From Palauibacter sp022826685 (lineage in GTDB: Bacteria; Gemmatimonadota; Gemmatimonadetes; Palauibacterales; Palauibacteraceae), in NCBI RefSeq assembly GCF_965221685.1, contig NZ_OZ244907.1: a stretch of DNA of 64,000 nucleotides. One strand, 5' to 3'. A program made the translations under genes and the position numbers. Shown here in pieces: positions 32,955 through 43,960 of the stretch. Each line of letters opens with the position of its first letter. Within the stretch, counting starts at the first letter, position 1. Below the pieces are notes generated by a model. The model did not search any database and was not told where the DNA came from. It saw only the letters and a list, made by a program, of their open reading frames with translations.

Positions 32955-34313
32955 ATGTTCGAACGGCTGGGTGACCGGCTCGACGGTGCGCTGAAGAAGC
33001 TGCGCCAGCGCGGCGTCATCACGGAAAAGATGCTGGACGAGGGGCTGCGCGAGGTGCGGCGCGCCCTGCTCGAGGCGGACGTCAACTTCCGGGTCGTGCG
33101 CGACTTCCTCGCGAAGGTGAAGGAGCGCGCGCTCGGCGAGGATGTGCTGAAGTCGGTGCGGCCGGGCGACCAGATCGTGAAGATCGTTCACGACGAACTC
33201 GTCGCCCTGCTGGGGGAGGCGGCGCCGGAGGAGTCGGAGGCGTCGGTTCCGCCCACGGTGGTCATGCTCGTCGGCCTTCAGGGGTCGGGGAAGACGACGA
33301 CGGCGGCGAAGCTGGGGCGACGCCTGGCGCAGGAGGGACGGCGGCCGGGGCTCGTGGCGTGCGATCCCTACCGCCCGGCGGCTCCCGAGCAGTTGGAGGC
33401 GCTGGCGGCGCGGATCGGCGTCCCGCTCCTGGCGCGGCCGAGCGGCGAGGACATGGCGGAGCTCGCCCTCGGCGCGCTGGACGAGGCGAGGCGGAGCGGG
33501 GTCACGCACCTGCTCCTCGACATGGCCGGCCGGCTGCAGGCGGATGAGGAGTTGCTGGAGGAGCTTCGCCGCGTGAAGGCGGCCGTGGAGCCGCAGCAGA
33601 TCCTGCTCGTGGCGGACGGGATGACCGGGCAGGAAGCGGTGCGGATCGCCGAGGGATTCCACGGCGCGGTGGGGCTTACGGGAGTCGTCCTCACGAAGAT
33701 GGACGGCGACGCCCGCGGGGGCGCGGCGCTCTCGATCTACAGTGTGCTCGGCGTGCCGATCCGATTCGTCGGAACGGGCGAGCGGCCCGAGGACCTCACG
33801 GTCTTCGATCCCGAGCGCATGGCGGGCCGGATCCTCCAGATGGGGGACATCGTTGGCCTCGTGGAGAGGGCGCAGCAGACAGTCGACCTCGGCGAGACCG
33901 AGCGGTTGCAGAAAAAGATGCTGGGAGGGAAGGGGGAGTTCGACCTCGCGGACTTCCTGACTTCCATCCAGCAGATTCAGAAGATGGGACCCCTGGAGGG
34001 GTTGCTGAAGATGATGCCGGGCGTCGACGCGCGCATGCTGGACCAGGCGGACGTCGACCCTCGACGGGTGAAGCACCTGGAGGCGATCATCCTCTCGATG
34101 ACGCCGGAGGAGCGGAGGCGGCCGGAGATCCTGAACGGATCGCGCCGGGCGCGGATCGCGAAGGGGTCGGGACGCCCGATGCACGAGGTGAACCGACTCC
34201 TCAAGCAGTTCCGCGAAATGCGGAAGGTGATGAAACAGATGGGCAAGCTCATGCCCCGGATGATGCCGGGAGGTCCCGGCGACCTTGGCCAACTGGGCAA
34301 GGGACTGGGCTAG
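32955..34313 (+). CDS. ffh: Signal recognition particle protein Ffh (SRP54)
   Basis: 452 residues with N, G and M domains. GTPase motifs LVGLQGSGKTTTAAKLG, DPYRPAAPEQL, DMAGRLQADEELL (normally DTAGR; here DMAGR) and TKMDGDARGGAALS. The Met-rich M domain runs from about residue 330 with KMMPGVDARM, GSGRPMHEVNRLLKQF and MRKVMKQMGKLMPRMMPGG. It targets nascent membrane proteins with 4.5S RNA and FtsY. Heads the translation cluster and is followed 52 bases later by rpsP. Confidence 0.96.
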   Translation: MFERLGDRLDGALKKLRQRGVITEKMLDEGLREVRRALLEADVNFRVVRDFLAKVKERALGEDVLKSVRPGDQIVKIVHDELVALLGEAAPEESEASVPPTVVMLVGLQGSGKTTTAAKLGRRLAQEGRRPGLVACDPYRPAAPEQLEALAARIGVPLLARPSGEDMAELALGALDEARRSGVTHLLLDMAGRLQADEELLEELRRVKAAVEPQQILLVADGMTGQEAVRIAEGFHGAVGLTGVVLTKMDGDARGGAALSIYSVLGVPIRFVGTGERPEDLTVFDPERMAGRILQMGDIVGLVERAQQTVDLGETERLQKKMLGGKGEFDLADFLTSIQQIQKMGPLEGLLKMMPGVDARMLDQADVDPRRVKHLEAIILSMTPEERRRPEILNGSRRARIAKGSGRPMHEVNRLLKQFREMRKVMKQMGKLMPRMMPGGPGDLGQLGKGLG

Positions 34314-34365
34314 GCCGGACCCGGGCCGGTACCGGGCGGAATCAGGGAGAGAATCGGAGAACTGA

Positions 34366-35031
34366 ATGGCGACGACAATCAGACTCAAGCGGCGTGGGGC
34401 GAAGAAGGCGGCCTCGTTCCGCATCATCGTGACGGATTCGCGGGAGGGGACGTCGGGCGCGTCGATCGAACGCCTCGGCCTCTACAACCCGCGCACGCAC
34501 CCGTCGCTCGTGCGGATCAACGCCGCGCGCACGCTGCACTGGCTCAACGAGGGGGCGCAGCCGACGGACACGGTGCGGTCGCTCCTGCGGAAGACGGGCG
34601 TCTGGAAGCAGTTCCACGACGGCGTGGATCCGGGGTCGCTCGAGACGGCGATCATCGAGATCGGCCCGCCGCCGGGACAGCGCGGCACATCCCGGCGTCC
34701 GAAGCCGAGCGCCGAGGCTCCGCCGGAGCCCGAGCCCGAGGCGCCCGCCGCCGAGAAAGCCGAACCGGCCGAGCCAGCCGCTGAAGCGGAAGCCGCGACC
34801 GAAGCCGAGGCCGCGACCGAAGCCGAGGCCGCGACCGAAGCCGAGGCCACCACCGAAGCCGAGGCCGCGACGGATGAAGCGTCGACAGAGGCCGAGGCTG
34901 CCGCTCCGGCCGAAGACGCGGCGGCTGAGGCGGCCGACGCCGGCGACGGGGCCGAGGACGCAGCGGAAGCCGCCGCCGCCGACGCGGGCGACGAGGCGAG
35001 CGACGCTGGCGACGCCGAAGCCGACGACTAG
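34366..35031 (+). CDS. rpsP: 30S ribosomal protein S16 with long acidic Ala/Glu tail
   Basis: 221 residues; the ribosomal part is only the first ~85 (ATTIRLKRRGAKKAASFRII, ERLGLYNPRT, WLNEGAQPTDTVRSLL). The rest is a ~135-residue Ala/Glu/Asp/Thr extension with EAEAAT units encoded by near-identical 18-base repeats (about 34795-34872), then DAGDGAEDAAEAAAADAGDEASDAGDAEADD-like sequence. Such tails occur in several phyla, but this one is long and repetitive. Lies between ffh and rimM, as in many genomes. Confidence 0.94.
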   Translation: MATTIRLKRRGAKKAASFRIIVTDSREGTSGASIERLGLYNPRTHPSLVRINAARTLHWLNEGAQPTDTVRSLLRKTGVWKQFHDGVDPGSLETAIIEIGPPPGQRGTSRRPKPSAEAPPEPEPEAPAAEKAEPAEPAAEAEAATEAEAATEAEAATEAEATTEAEAATDEASTEAEAAAPAEDAAAEAADAGDGAEDAAEAAAADAGDEASDAGDAEADD

Positions 35032-35044
35032 CGCCACCGCGACC

Positions 35045-35620
35045 ATGTCCGACGCGCCCGTGATCGTGGCCCGCATCGCCCGGCCCCACGGGATCCGCGG
35101 CGGGCTGCTCCTGGAAGCCGAGACCGACCACGCCGAGGCGCTCTTCCGGGCGGGTCGCCGGTTCGATCTCATCGAAGCCGGTGCGGACACATGGCCGGCC
35201 GCCGACGCGCGGGCCGACACCGGCGCCCCGGCGGACGGCGCGCCTCGGCCCCGGGCGCTCACGCTGGAGACGGCGCGGCCCCACGGCAGACGGTGGCTCG
35301 TCGAGGTCCGCGAGGTGGCGGACCGCACGGCGGCCGAGAAGCTCCGCGGCGCGCGCCTCGGGGTCCCCCGCGAAGAGTTGCCGGATCTGTCGGACGGGGG
35401 CTATCTGCTGCACGATCTGATCGGCATGTCGGTGTGCGAGGCGGACATGACGATCGGAGTGATCCGGGAGGTGTACGACCAGCCCGGCGCGCCGCTCCTC
35501 GCGCTCGAGGTCGGCGGCCGCGAGCGGCTGATCCCGTTCGAGGCGGACCTCGTCGTGGAACTGGACTTCGAGGCCGGGGAGATCCACATGAAGCTCCCCG
35601 CCGGCCTGCTCGATATCTGA
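35045..35620 (+). CDS. rimM: 16S rRNA processing protein RimM
   Basis: 191 residues from ATG 35045, 13 bases after rpsP. N-terminal IARPHGIRGGLLLEAETDHAE and C-terminal PRC-barrel LIGMSVCE through DQPGAPLLALEVGGRERLIPFEADLVVELD are typical. An Ala/Asp/Pro-rich insert (about residues 45-65, TWPAADARADTGAPADGAPR) is unusual. It helps mature the 30S head near S19. Runs into trmD after 13 bases. Confidence 0.93.
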   Translation: MSDAPVIVARIARPHGIRGGLLLEAETDHAEALFRAGRRFDLIEAGADTWPAADARADTGAPADGAPRPRALTLETARPHGRRWLVEVREVADRTAAEKLRGARLGVPREELPDLSDGGYLLHDLIGMSVCEADMTIGVIREVYDQPGAPLLALEVGGRERLIPFEADLVVELDFEAGEIHMKLPAGLLDI

Positions 35621-35633
35621 CGCGGACCGTCCG

Positions 35634-36314
35634 ATGCGCATCAACGTCCTCACGATCTTCCCCGACTATCTCGAGGGCCCGCTGGGCCTCTCGATCCCGG
35701 GCCGCGCCCGCGAGGCGGGGCTCGTCGACTACCGGCTCATCGACGTGCGCGCGTACGCGACCGACCGGCACCGGACGACGGATGACGAGCCGTTCGGAGG
35801 CGGAGGCGGGATGGTGATGAAACCGGAGCCGTTCGACGCCGCGCTCAAGGCGCTGGACCGCCCGGGGCGCGTGATCTCGCTCTCCCCGCGCGGACGGCCC
35901 TTCGACCACGCGACGGCGGTGCGCTTCGCGCTCGAGTCCGATCTCACGCTGTTGTGCGGGCGCTACAAGGGGATCGATGAGCGGGTCGTCGACGCCCGGG
36001 TGGACGAGGAGATCTCCATCGGCGACTACGTCCTCAGCGGGGGCGAGCCGGCCGCGCTCGTCGTCATCGATGCCGTCGTGCGCCTCCTCCCCGGGGCGCT
36101 CGGCGATCACGATTCGGCCTCCTCCGACTCGTTCTACGACGGAAGCCTCTCCGCCCCCTCTTACACGCGGCCCGCCGAGCACGGCGACCAACACGTGCCG
36201 GACGTGCTCCGGTCGGGGGATCACCCCCGCATCGAACGCTGGCGCGCCGCGCAGGCCGATGCGGCGACGCGCCGCCGCCGTCCCGACCTCCTCGACCTCG
36301 ACGCGGCCGACTGA
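35634..36314 (+). CDS. trmD: tRNA (guanine-N1)-methyltransferase
   Basis: 226 residues, the SPOUT-fold enzyme making m1G37. Motifs INVLTIFPDYLEGPL, FGGGGGMVMKPEPF, LLCGRYKGIDERVVD and SIGDYVLSGGEPAALVVIDAVVRLLPG form the knotted AdoMet site. ELPDVL-like QHVPDVLRSGDHPRIERWR completes the C-terminal domain. Full length. Confidence 0.96.
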   Translation: MRINVLTIFPDYLEGPLGLSIPGRAREAGLVDYRLIDVRAYATDRHRTTDDEPFGGGGGMVMKPEPFDAALKALDRPGRVISLSPRGRPFDHATAVRFALESDLTLLCGRYKGIDERVVDARVDEEISIGDYVLSGGEPAALVVIDAVVRLLPGALGDHDSASSDSFYDGSLSAPSYTRPAEHGDQHVPDVLRSGDHPRIERWRAAQADAATRRRRPDLLDLDAAD

Positions 36315-36345
36315 CCGCCGGACCGACTGCCGCCGGACCGGTTTT

Positions 36346-36375
36346 TTGGCGCGGGTTCGCCAAGAATGGTATACT
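36346..36375 (+). promoter_or_regulatory. Sigma-70-like promoter for rplS-rnhB
   Basis: TTGGCG (36346-36351), 18 bases, TATACT (36370-36375), about 110 bases before the rplS ATG. It lies in the only sizeable gap (171 bases) of the cluster, so rplS can be expressed independently of trmD. Predicted by eye. Confidence 0.5.
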
Positions 36376-36485
36376 AAGAGGCTGCGGGTCGTACCCATCG
36401 TCACATTGCCGCACCCCTCCCGTGACGCAGAGGATACGCAGCCGGAAACGCACACGAAGACGCAGGAAACGAGGATAGACGAACG

Positions 36486-36857
36486 ATGGATCCCAGAATC
36501 GCCGGTATCGAGGAGGGATATAAGCGCACGGACCTTCCGGCCTTCGCGCCGGGGGACACGGTGCGCGTCCGCGTCCGCGTGAAGGAAGGCCAGAAGGAGC
36601 GCGTGCAGCCGTTCGAGGGCGTCTGCATCGGTCGCCGCGGGGCGGGGGTCAACGCGACCTTCACGCTGCGGCGGATCTCCGGCGGCGTCGGCGTCGAGCG
36701 GATCTTCCCCCTCCACTCCCCGTGGATCGTGGGACTCGAAGTCGTTCGGCGGGGCGATGTCCGGCGGGCCAAGCTCTACTATCTGCGCAACCGCCGCGGC
36801 AAGCGGGCCCGGGTGCGAGAGCGGAAGTGGTGGCTCGACAAGAAGCAGGACGGCTGA
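36486..36857 (+). CDS. rplS: 50S ribosomal protein L19
   Basis: 123 residues. FAPGDTVRVRVRVKEGQKERVQPFEGVCIGRRG and FTLRRISGGVGVERIFPLHSPWI are canonical; the C-terminal RRAKLYYLRNRRGKRARVRE is basic. It sits at the 30S-50S interface. It overlaps the downstream rnhB frame by a few codons. Confidence 0.96.
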   Translation: MDPRIAGIEEGYKRTDLPAFAPGDTVRVRVRVKEGQKERVQPFEGVCIGRRGAGVNATFTLRRISGGVGVERIFPLHSPWIVGLEVVRRGDVRRAKLYYLRNRRGKRARVRERKWWLDKKQDG

Positions 36858-37546
36858 CACCGGCGACACCCACTCCAGACGCGCCGGCCACGGCGCCGCT
36901 CGACTACGAGGAAGAGGGCTGGGATTCCGGCCTCCGCGTGGTGGTCGGGATCGACGAGGCCGGGCTGGGTCCGGTGGCGGGTCCCGTGATGGTGGGCGCC
37001 GTGGCGCTCCACCCGGGACAGCAGTTCGAGGGGTGCACGGACAGCAAGCAGGTCTCCCCGCCCCGCCGCGAGGAACTCGCCCGACGCATCCGCGCGGAAA
37101 GTCTCGCCTGGCGGGTCGCAGCCGCCTCCACCCGTGAGATCGAACGTTTCAACGTCCGCGCCGCGACCATCGTGGCCATGCGCCGCGCGCTCGATCGTCT
37201 CGCGCTACCGGCGGAACTCGTGCTCGTGGACGGCAATCCGGTCCCGGAACTCGGCGAGCACCGCTCGATCGTGGGGGGAGACCGGGCCTCGCATTCCATC
37301 GCCTGCGCCTCGATCCTTGCGAAGGTCACGCGCGACCGCCTGATGCGGCGCCTCGACGCGCGATACCCGCTCTACGGCTGGGCGTCCAACAAGGGGTACC
37401 GGACCCGCGAGCACATGGAGGCGATCCGCCGGCACGGCCCGACGCCGCACCACCGGATCACCTTCCAGGGTGTCCTGCAGACGGAACTGGAGCTCAATCC
37501 GGCGCCGGACCGGGCGGTCGATCCGCGGCGAGATCCGCAGGCGTGA
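36830..37546 (+). CDS. rnhB: Ribonuclease HII with altered GRG motif
   Basis: About 238 residues. The start is uncertain: GTG 36830 (28-base overlap with rplS) keeps the conserved YEEEGWDSGLR lead-in, while GTG 36938 would cut it away. Catalytic acids are in GIDEAGLGPVAGPVMVGAV (Asp-Glu), LVDGNP (Asp) and a later RASHSIACASILAKVTRDRLM block; the C-terminal YGWASNKGYRTREHMEAIRRHGPTPHHR is canonical. Oddity: the family has DEAGRG, whereas this protein has DEAGLG, losing the Arg that helps read the ribonucleotide. The 3' end overlaps the convergent lipoprotein gene by 53 bases. Confidence 0.9.
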   Translation: MARQEAGRLTPATPTPDAPATAPLDYEEEGWDSGLRVVVGIDEAGLGPVAGPVMVGAVALHPGQQFEGCTDSKQVSPPRREELARRIRAESLAWRVAAASTREIERFNVRAATIVAMRRALDRLALPAELVLVDGNPVPELGEHRSIVGGDRASHSIACASILAKVTRDRLMRRLDARYPLYGWASNKGYRTREHMEAIRRHGPTPHHRITFQGVLQTELELNPAPDRAVDPRRDPQA

Positions 37547-38660
37547 GCACCGGCGGCGTGCCGGAACTCGCGTCGCCCCCGTACCACGTGGCCATGACCG
37601 TCTCCGCCGGCTTGCCCTGGGGCGAGTAGTCGGTGGCGATCCACTCCCCGGCCGGAGATCCCGCGTACCACTTCCACGCGAAGCCGCCCGCGAACCAGGG
37701 ACGATCCCACCACACGCGGAAGAGCGCCTCGTAGGCTCCGGACTGCGCCTCGTAGTTCGCCGGCACGCCCCGCGCCCGGCGTCCCTCCGGCAACTCCCAC
37801 TGGCGGCCCGCCGCGCCGTCCACGCTGCGGTACCCGAACTCGGCGAAGAGGACGGGCTTCCCCGTGGCGAGGGCGACCTCGCGCAACTCCTCGCTCCACG
37901 GCTCCCACGCCTCGACCAGCGTCTCCACGTCCGGCGTGGCGTCGTCGGTGAGGGGGAAATAGGCGTCCACGCCGACGAGGTCGAGCGCGTCCCAGAATTC
38001 GATCCGGGCGTACTTGTCCCAGTTCGCCGCGTACGTGAGGCGGCCCCCGTAGATCGCCCGCACCTCCTCGATGAGCGACCGCCAGTAGTCGGGTCGCGCG
38101 AGCGCCACGAGATCGACCTCCGTGCCCACGCTCATCATCTCCACGTCCATCGAGTCGGCGACGTGCGCGAACCGGAGGATGTACTCGCGGTATCCCGAGA
38201 GGAACATCTCCCAGTCCTCCTCCGTGTCGGGCAGGAACTCCCCCGGCCAGCCCTGTCCGCGCACCCAGAGATGCGGCTTGAGAAGAACGGAGAGCCTGCT
38301 CTCCCTGGCGTATTCGATCGTCTTCGCGACCCCCTCCGTCCGTTCGCCCCAGAACTGGCGTTCGCGGTCGAACGCGACGCGCGGCTGGGCGGGGTCCACG
38401 AAGGCGTAGGGGACGACGGCGACCCAGTTCGCCCCCGTATGCGAGGCGTGAACGAGCGCATCCGGCGCCATCTCGCGCCGCGGGGCGGAGAAGGAGACGC
38501 CGCGAATCTTCTGTTCCGGGCGGATGTTGGCCGTGGCGGCGGCGAGGGGCCCGGACATGGCCGGATCGTTCCCCGCTCCGGCCGCGCCGCAACCGGCGAA
38601 GACGGACATTGCGGCCAGCGCCGCGACCTGCACGCGCGCAGCCAATCTCTTCGTTTTCAT
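37494..38660 (-). CDS. Glycosidase-like TIM-barrel lipoprotein (GH113-type)
   Basis: 388 residues. A lipoprotein signal with MSVFAGC (Cys24) precedes a TIM-barrel pattern: IRGVSFSAPRREM, LVHASHTGANWVAVVPYAF, LLKPHLWVRG, MMSVGTEVDLVA (candidate acid), DLVGVDAYFPLTD, PVLFAEFGYRS (candidate nucleophile) and GGFAWKWY. The order of strand-end residues resembles GH113 mannanase-like and phage GTA glycosidase-like barrels. Substrate unknown. Convergent with, and overlapping, rnhB. Confidence 0.75.
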   Translation of the reverse strand: MKTKRLAARVQVAALAAMSVFAGCGAAGAGNDPAMSGPLAAATANIRPEQKIRGVSFSAPRREMAPDALVHASHTGANWVAVVPYAFVDPAQPRVAFDRERQFWGERTEGVAKTIEYARESRLSVLLKPHLWVRGQGWPGEFLPDTEEDWEMFLSGYREYILRFAHVADSMDVEMMSVGTEVDLVALARPDYWRSLIEEVRAIYGGRLTYAANWDKYARIEFWDALDLVGVDAYFPLTDDATPDVETLVEAWEPWSEELREVALATGKPVLFAEFGYRSVDGAAGRQWELPEGRRARGVPANYEAQSGAYEALFRVWWDRPWFAGGFAWKWYAGSPAGEWIATDYSPQGKPAETVMATWYGGDASSGTPPVLTPADLAADRPPGPAPD

Positions 38661-38827
38661 CTATACCATCGTGCCTTTCGGCAATCTGAATCTCAACACG
38701 TTCGCGACCCGTGCCATGCGAGCCGCTCCCCACCCCCTTACGAGCCGCGACCTCGTATCGGGTTCACGCCCCGTGTGGCCGCGGCGTCACACTTGAACGA
38801 ATTCGCGGCCGGGAGTCTCTTGTGCCC

Positions 38828-39535
38828 ATGAGTACACCCGGGAGCGCGAAACCCTTCGACTTCGACGGCGACTACGGCGGCGACTACGAGTACATCGCCC
38901 GCACCGTGATACCCGGCTACCGGAGCTCGTTCCGACAGGCGCTCGCGCTTCTCGGGGGGCGCGTGGGCCCGAGTCCGCGGGTGCTCGTCGTCGGGGCCGG
39001 AACCGGCATCGAGCTGGTCACCTTCAAGACGGCGCAACCCGGCTGGCGGCTGACCGGCGTCGATCCGTCGAGCCAGATGATCGAGATCGCCAGGCGCCGG
39101 ATGCGGGAGGCCGGCGTGGGAGACGGCGTCCGCCTCGTCCACGGACACGTCTCCGACCTCGACGAGGACGGCTTCGCGGCCGCGACCTGCTTCAACGTCA
39201 TGCACTTCCTCCCGGATGACGGCGCGAAGCAGTCGCTCCTGCGCGACATCGCCCGCCGCCTCGCGCCCGGCGCCCCCTTCCTCCTGTTCGAACTCCACGG
39301 AGACCGGAGCGGCCCCCGCTTCGACGAACTCTTCGCGGCGTGGAGCCGCTACTGGAAGATCCACGGCATGGGAGAGGCGGAACGGGCCGCGTTCAGGGCC
39401 AGGATCGACGAGGGCATCCACTGGGCTTCGGAGGCGCGCATTCTCGAACTGCTGGCGGAGGCGGGGTTCGAGGACGCATGGCGATACTACCGGGCGCTCC
39501 TCTACGGCGGCTGGATCGCGCGCCGCGCGCGGTAG
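38828..39535 (+). CDS. Class I SAM-dependent methyltransferase
   Basis: 235 residues from ATG 38828. AdoMet-binding motif VLVVGAGTGIELVTF, then WRLTGVDPSSQMIEIARRRM, LVHGHVSDLDEDGFAAATCFNVMHFLPDD and LAPGAPFLLFELHG. A stand-alone small-molecule or tRNA-type methyltransferase of the Methyltransf_25/12 group; substrate not inferable. A palindromic element lies 15 bases after the stop. Confidence 0.88.
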   Translation: MSTPGSAKPFDFDGDYGGDYEYIARTVIPGYRSSFRQALALLGGRVGPSPRVLVVGAGTGIELVTFKTAQPGWRLTGVDPSSQMIEIARRRMREAGVGDGVRLVHGHVSDLDEDGFAAATCFNVMHFLPDDGAKQSLLRDIARRLAPGAPFLLFELHGDRSGPRFDELFAAWSRYWKIHGMGEAERAAFRARIDEGIHWASEARILELLAEAGFEDAWRYYRALLYGGWIARRAR

Positions 39536-39550
39536 CCTCGCGGGGCGGGG

Positions 39551-39564
39551 CGTTCCCGCGGGAA
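39551..39564. repeat. GC-rich palindromic element, partial copy 3
   Basis: CGTTCCCGCGGGAAGG: one full and one shortened arm of the element seen at 28751, 60016 and 60514. It lies between two convergent genes (stops at 39535 and 39572). Confidence 0.5.
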
Positions 39565-39571
39565 GGCGGTT

Positions 39572-39970
39572 TCAGCCGTTGCGTTCGAGTTCTGGGAAGT
39601 AGCTGGCGAAGAATCCGCGATCGCGGGTGAGAAAACGGTCGCACGCGGCGACGGCGTGGGCGCCGATCAGAAAGTCCGTGATGATGCGGTCCCGGGCGCC
39701 TCCGGACTGGCGATACCGGCCCCAGCGGCGCCCCGCATCGTGGGCCATGTCCGAGTCGATGGGAGACAGGACGACGTTGACCTCGCGCAGCGCCCGGTCC
39801 AGCGCCTCCCGATCCGGGAAGGCCGGGGCCAATTCGGCGTACACGACGTGAGAGACGATGATCGCGCCGGCGTCGTACGCCTCCACGAGCCACTCCTTCG
39901 AGGTGGGACCGTGCCGCTCGTCCGGCAGGAAGACGTCGAGCAGGACGCTCGTATCCACGGCCGTGATCAT
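39572..39970 (-). CDS. VapC-type PIN-domain toxin
   Basis: 132 residues. Metal-binding acids in AVDTSVLLDVF, YAELAPAF and DFLIGAHAVAACDRFLTRDRGFF give the Asp-Glu-Asp-Asp PIN set. The start overlaps the antitoxin stop by 4 bases (ATGA), which fits coupled production of toxin after antitoxin. Known VapCs cleave tRNA or rRNA. Confidence 0.9.
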   Translation of the reverse strand: MITAVDTSVLLDVFLPDERHGPTSKEWLVEAYDAGAIIVSHVVYAELAPAFPDREALDRALREVNVVLSPIDSDMAHDAGRRWGRYRQSGGARDRIITDFLIGAHAVAACDRFLTRDRGFFASYFPELERNG

Positions 39971-40182
39971 CGACCGCGAATCTCCTCGAGGTAGTCGTCC
40001 GTGTTCCCGCCCGTTCCCAGAACGCCGTACACCCGGTCCACGGGGTGCGCGGCGACCGTTCTCTTGCGGATGAGGAGACCCCCGTCCGTCGGAACGAGTT
40101 CGACTTCGACGTTGTGATTCATCCCGAAGCGGTCTCTCAGCTTCTTGGGGATCGTGATCTGCCCCCGCTCCGATATGCGCAT
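39967..40182 (-). CDS. AbrB/SpoVT-type antitoxin of the VapBC pair
   Basis: 71 residues with the swapped-hairpin N-terminus MRISERGQITIPKKLRDRFGM and a C-terminal stretch HPVDRVYGVLGTGGNTDDYLEEIRG of the kind that wraps its toxin. Preceded by an inverted repeat at 40200-40246. Confidence 0.88.
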   Translation of the reverse strand: MRISERGQITIPKKLRDRFGMNHNVEVELVPTDGGLLIRKRTVAAHPVDRVYGVLGTGGNTDDYLEEIRGR

Positions 40183-40199
40183 GTTCCAGGTCCTCTGCG

Positions 40200-40246
40200 A
40201 GGTATGTATTTGGATGACGGAAAATCATATCTTTATGTCCATACCT
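40200..40246 (-). promoter_or_regulatory. Possible VapB operator
   Basis: AGGTATG (40200-40206) and CATACCT (40240-40246) form perfect 7-base inverted arms 33 bases apart in an AT-rich segment directly upstream of the antitoxin start. Autorepression through such arms is usual for AbrB-type antitoxins. Confidence 0.4.
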
Positions 40247-40354
40247 TGGACAAGAGCCGGTCCACGCGTTGCCTGGATTTGAGCTGTCGGACAGCATGGT
40301 ACGGGGGACCGTCAACGGAGGATCAACGCGGCTGGGAGCGGGTAGGAGCGCACC

Positions 40355-40972
40355 ATGAACGGATCGGGAATGTGCACGCGATGGATCCGCCTGCGATGGG
40401 TTGTGCTACCGGCCCGCCTCCTCGCGGCCGTGGCGGCGGTCACGGTGGCGGCTCCGGCGGCGGCGCCTTCCACGGGCGGGATTCTGGCGCAGGAGCGGCC
40501 ACCGGAGGCGTCCGGAGAGCCCTCTGAGGAATCGACGGTCCTCATGATTTGGGGAGGCGTCCGGGCCGACGGCGAACTCGTGCTCGAACCCGCCTTCGCG
40601 TACGAGGGAAGGGCCCGCGCTCCGGGGGCGCCGGGCGACTACCGTGTGCGGGGGCTCGACGGCGAGGGGGAGACGCTGTTCTCGATCCGCTTCACGCCGG
40701 GCGAGATCTCGGATGGGAGCAAGGGCTTTTCCTACTCGATTCCCTTCGATGCCGCGTGGACGGAGGCGCTGGACCGGCTGGAGCTCAGCGGGCCGGAGGG
40801 CGTGGCCACGGTGGACCGGGAGGCCGGCGCGCGGGCGATGATGGTGATCGACCGCGCCACCGGGCAGGTGCGGAGCATCGCACGCAACGGAGCGGCCGCG
40901 CTCCCGGCGGAGTTGGAGGCGGACAGTTCCCGCGTCAGGATCCTCCGCGGGCTGCCCCGTCCCCCGGGCTGA
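40355..40972 (+). CDS. Secreted protein of unknown function
   Basis: 205 residues with a signal segment (VVLPARLLAAVAAVTVAAPAAA) and GGAG before the ATG. The mature part contains VLMIWGGVRADGELVLEPAFAYEGRARAP, FSIRFTPGEISDG and AMMVIDRATGQVRSIARNG. It resembles the C-terminal tail of secreted peptidase-like proteins without a catalytic domain. I do not recognise a family. Confidence 0.6.
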   Translation: MNGSGMCTRWIRLRWVVLPARLLAAVAAVTVAAPAAAPSTGGILAQERPPEASGEPSEESTVLMIWGGVRADGELVLEPAFAYEGRARAPGAPGDYRVRGLDGEGETLFSIRFTPGEISDGSKGFSYSIPFDAAWTEALDRLELSGPEGVATVDREAGARAMMVIDRATGQVRSIARNGAAALPAELEADSSRVRILRGLPRPPG

Positions 40973-41050
40973 GACCGGGTGGACAGCCCCCCCGACCGTG
41001 TTAGCTTGAACCGCGCCGGGCGGCGCCCCGTCGTGCCCGCCCCGCTACGC

Positions 41051-41123
41051 GGCCGGGTAGCTCAGCTGGTAGAGCAACGGACTTTTAATCCGCAGGTCGT
41101 GGGTTCGACCCCCACCCCGGTCA
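41051..41123 (+). tRNA. tRNA-Lys (anticodon TTT)
   Basis: Cloverleaf folds from GGCCGGG (acceptor) through GCTC-AGCTGGTA-GAGC (D arm), anticodon loop CTTTTAA, and GTGGG-TTCGACC-CCCAC (T arm) to CCCGGTC plus discriminator A. All acceptor pairs form (one G-U). CCA is not encoded. Confidence 0.96.
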
Positions 41124-41184
41124 TTCCATCCCGCGCCACCCCGCGCCACCTACCCCATCCCGCGCACGGGCGTCGCGGCGCGCG

Positions 41185-43959
<2,775 letters not shown>

Positions 43960-43960
43960 C

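Noticed and set aside
41051..41184. tRNA-Lys as the integration site for the tyrosine recombinase
   Set aside because: The tRNA is almost 19 kb away with no duplicated 3' end near the integrase.
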